Assembly (NCBI RefSeq): GCF_003852425.1
Contig: NZ_QAJN01000010.1
Span: 62,724 to 126,723, forward strand
Reading direction: 5' to 3'
DNA length: 64,000 nucleotides
Origin: Paucibacter sp. KBW04
GTDB lineage: Bacteria > Pseudomonadota > Gammaproteobacteria > Burkholderiales > Burkholderiaceae_C
In this document: piece after piece, positions 61,725-64,000 of the stretch
Layout: each line of letters begins with the position of its first letter
How positions within the stretch are numbered: the stretch's first letter is position 1
Notes under the pieces: generated by a model
The model's database searches: none
Seen by the model: only the letters and a program-made list of their open reading frames with translations
Told to the model about the DNA's origin: nothing
Translations under genes and position numbers: made by a program

Positions 61725-63581
61725 ATGGCTCTTTTGCAAATTTCCGAACCCGGTCAATCGCCCAATCCGCATGAGCGCCGCATCGCGGTGGGCATCGATC
61801 TGGGAACCACCCATTCCTTGGTGGCGGCCGTGCGGCATGGTGTGGCCGAGTGCCTGCCCGACGAGCAAGGGCGAGTGATCCTGCCTTCGGCCGTGCGTTA
61901 TCTGAGCGAGGGTAGACGCCAGATCGGCGCCGAGGCACTGGCGGCTCAGGCCGAAGACCCGGAAAACACCGTGGTCTCGGTCAAGCGCTTCATGGGCCGC
62001 AGCCTCAGCGATATCCGCGAGGCCAACAAGCTGCCCTATCGCTTTGAAGACACGCCGGGCATGGTCAGCCTGACGACCCGTCACGGCAGCAAGTCGCCGG
62101 TGGAAATCTCGGCCGAGATCCTGGCGACCCTGCGCTTCCGTGCCGAAGACTCGTTTGCCGATGATGTGTTTGGCGCGGTGATCACCGTGCCGGCCTACTT
62201 CGACGACGCCCAGCGTCAGGCTACCAAAGATGCCGCTCAGCTGGCGGGTTTGAATGTGCTACGCCTGATCAACGAGCCCACGGCGGCGGCGATTGCTTAC
62301 GGCCTCGATAACGCCAGTGAAGGCCTCTACGCGGTCTACGACTTGGGTGGTGGCACCTTTGATATCTCGCTGCTGCGCTTGAGTCGAGGTGTTTTTGAGG
62401 TGGTGGCCACGGGGGGCGACGCGGCCCTGGGTGGCGACGACTTTGATCGCGTTCTTGCCGACTGGGCCTTGGCGCAATCGGGTTTGCAGGCCGAGAGCAG
62501 CCACGACAAGCGCGCGGTGCTGGTGGCGGCACGTGCGGCCAAGGAGGCTTTGTCCGATGCGCAAGAAGTGCAGCTGGCAGCCCAGCTGAATGCCGGGGGA
62601 CTCAGCGTCACGATCAGCCGTCAAAAGTTTGACGAACTCGCCCAGCCCTTGTTGGAAAAGACTCTGACCGCCGTGCGTCGCGTGCTGCGCGATGCCCGGG
62701 TCAAGGCCGAGGAGGTGCAGGGCACGGTGATGGTGGGCGGCTCGACCCGCATGCCTTGCGTGCGCCAAGCCGTCAGCGCCCTGTTTGGTCGCGAGGTGCT
62801 GGTCAATCTGAACCCCGACGAAGTGGTGGCTCAGGGCGCCGCCATCCAGGCCAATCAGCTGGCAGGCAATGCCTCGGACGGCGAAATCCTCTTGCTGGAT
62901 GTGATCCCCTTGTCCCTGGGTCTGGAAACCATGGGTGGCCTGGTGGAGCGGGTGATTGAGCGCAATGCCACCATCCCTGTCGCCCAGGCTCAGGACTTCA
63001 CCACCTTCAAAGACGGGCAGACGGCCATGGCTGTGCACGTCTTGCAAGGCGAGCGAGAGTTGGTCAGTGAGTGTAGATCCTTAGCCCGATTTGAGTTGCG
63101 CGGCATTCCGCCCATGGTGGCCGGTGCGGCGCGCATTCGCGTGACCTTCCAGGTTGATGCCGACGGCTTGCTGAGTGTGTCGGCCAAGGAGCTGGGTTCC
63201 GGCGTCGAGGCGGCCATCACGGTCAAGCCCAGCTACGGCTTGTCGGACGACCAGATCGCCGAGATGCTGAAGGACGGCTTTGCCAGCGCCGAGACCGATA
63301 TGGCGGCCCGCAAACTGCGCGAGGCGCGGGTTGAGGCTGAACGCATGACTCTGGCCACTCAAAGCGCTCTGGCCGCCGATGGTGACCTGCTCACCGAGGA
63401 CGAGCGCGGCGATTTGCAGGCCTTGTTGCAGGCCTTGGCATTGAGCGCCGAGGCTGAAGATGCGGATGCCATCGACGCCGCCGTCGAGGCCTTGGCCAAG
63501 GGAACCGAAAGCTTTGCCGCCGCGCGTATGAATCGCGGCATCCACAAGGCCTTGACCGGCCGCAGCGTCGACCAAATCTGA
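61725..63581 (+). CDS. hscA: Hsp70-type chaperone HscA
   Basis: This 618-residue DnaK relative helps transfer of clusters from IscU. The ATPase domain starts with [17 protein letters not shown] and contains [15 protein letters not shown] and [16 protein letters not shown]. The substrate domain includes [23 protein letters not shown]. It follows hscB by three bases. Confidence 0.96.
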   Translation: MALLQISEPGQSPNPHERRIAVGIDLGTTHSLVAAVRHGVAECLPDEQGRVILPSAVRYLSEGRRQIGAEALAAQAEDPENTVVSVKRFMGRSLSDIREANKLPYRFEDTPGMVSLTTRHGSKSPVEISAEILATLRFRAEDSFADDVFGAVITVPAYFDDAQRQATKDAAQLAGLNVLRLINEPTAAAIAYGLDNASEGLYAVYDLGGGTFDISLLRLSRGVFEVVATGGDAALGGDDFDRVLADWALAQSGLQAESSHDKRAVLVAARAAKEALSDAQEVQLAAQLNAGGLSVTISRQKFDELAQPLLEKTLTAVRRVLRDARVKAEEVQGTVMVGGSTRMPCVRQAVSALFGREVLVNLNPDEVVAQGAAIQANQLAGNASDGEILLLDVIPLSLGLETMGGLVERVIERNATIPVAQAQDFTTFKDGQTAMAVHVLQGERELVSECRSLARFELRGIPPMVAGAARIRVTFQVDADGLLSVSAKELGSGVEAAITVKPSYGLSDDQIAEMLKDGFASAETDMAARKLREARVEAERMTLATQSALAADGDLLTEDERGDLQALLQALALSAEAEDADAIDAAVEALAKGTESFAAARMNRGIHKALTGRSVDQI

Positions 63582-63593
63582 GGCCGCATCATC

Positions 63594-63932
63594 ATGCCCA
63601 TCATCAAAATCCTTCCCCACGCCGAGTATTGCCCTGAGGGCGCGACGGTGTCTGTGCCGGCTGGCACTTCCATCTGTGAGGCCTTGCTGGACAACAAGAT
63701 CGCCATCGAGCACGCCTGCGATATGGTCTGCGCCTGCACGACCTGCCACGTCATCGTGCGCGAAGGCATGCGTTCGCTCTCCGAGATGGAGGAGGAGGAA
63801 GAAGATATGCTGGATCGCGCCTGGGGCCTGGAGCCCGATTCGCGCCTGAGCTGCCAAGCCATTCTGGGCCAGCAGGATGTGACCATCGAGATCCCCAAGT
63901 ACTCGATCAATCACGCCAAAGAAAATCACTGA
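63594..63932 (+). CDS. fdx: [2Fe-2S] ferredoxin of the isc operon
   Basis: This is a 112-residue adrenodoxin-type ferredoxin that gives electrons for cluster assembly. Ligands are the C-x5-C-x2-C set in HACDMVCACTTCHV and the distant Cys in SRLSCQAIL. It stands 12 bases after hscA and closes the operon; iscX is not seen between fdx and tsaD. Confidence 0.95.
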   Translation: MPIIKILPHAEYCPEGATVSVPAGTSICEALLDNKIAIEHACDMVCACTTCHVIVREGMRSLSEMEEEEEDMLDRAWGLEPDSRLSCQAILGQQDVTIEIPKYSINHAKENH

Positions 63933-63948
63933 GAGGGCGTAAGCGCGA

Positions 63949-64000
63949 TGTTGGTCCTGGGTTTTGAATCCTCTTGCGATGAAACAGGCGTGGCCCTGGT
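63949..64000 (+). CDS. tsaD: TsaD, 5' end only
   Basis: Seventeen codons are present before the window ends: MLVLGFESSCDETGVAL. This is the N-terminal signature (GIESSCDETG-type) of TsaD/Gcp, which makes threonylcarbamoyl-adenosine at tRNA position 37. The gene runs off the right edge. Confidence 0.9.

Noticed and set aside
1-64000. CRISPR arrays, insertion sequences, rRNA and complete tRNA genes
   Set aside because: I looked for regularly spaced repeats, transposase genes with inverted ends, and complete tRNA/rRNA sequences and found none; only one tRNA 3' fragment is present.

Overview
The window joins an accessory island (about 1 to 33,100) to an ordinary chromosomal segment (about 33,150 to 64,000). 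The chromosomal half points to a betaproteobacterium of the order Burkholderiales. Evidence includes a complete iscRSUA-hscBA-fdx operon, an intracellular PHA depolymerase beside an RnfB-like ferredoxin, zapA with a ZapB-like partner, and rpsU next to yqeY. A placement near the Roseateles/Rubrivivax group is only an impression from protein character and high GC, not a measured result.

Island, left part (1-6.3 kb): a Fic-like remnant, an AraC-family regulator, a plus-strand run of four uncharacterised genes (a membrane protein with ankyrin-like tail, a lipoprotein, a DUF4755-like protein, an unknown) and an opposing HExxH protein. Mobility part (6.3-18.1 kb): a MobF relaxase-helicase between two small probable accessory proteins, a tyrosine integrase, a 30-nt copy of a tRNA-Ser 3' end, a small HTH protein, a sigma-like factor paired with a UmuD/LexA-type S24 protein, a TraD/TrwB coupling protein, and ArdC antirestriction protein. 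There is no mating-pair-formation gene set, so the element looks mobilisable rather than self-transmissible, as far as this window shows.

Island, right part (18.1-32.9 kb): all on the minus strand and of defence-island character. A ribbon-helix-helix-like gene leads an overlapping run of three different DNA methyltransferases. These are followed by the C-terminal remnant of a protein that I suspect was an ATPase, and then by a DUF3800 protein. Upstream are a PIN/XRE-ImmA pair, an ADP-ribosyltransferase-like protein with an acidic partner, and a three-gene set of PD-(D/E)XK nuclease, M48 metalloprotease and small membrane protein. The triple-methylase locus is the best candidate for an undescribed system. 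Its third enzyme carries what looks like an N-terminal PD-(D/E)XK domain in which the catalytic lysine is a glutamate.

Chromosomal part: suhB; trmJ; cysE; mog and darP; pmbA; a TRAP transporter (dctP, dctMQ); a small sulfurtransferase-like gene, yqeY and rpsU; an HI0933-type flavoprotein; a degenerate GGDEF protein; an EVE protein; a probable 6S RNA next to zapA; nth; a four-gene lipid-linked sugar operon resembling Bordetella Lgm and Francisella FlmF2/NaxD/FlmK; an RnfB-like ferredoxin and phaZ; an aromatic/aspartate aminotransferase; uvrB; the isc operon; and the first codons of tsaD.

Start codons were chosen by ribosome-binding sites, overlaps and family N-termini. No similarity search was run, so family names rest on motifs that I could read.
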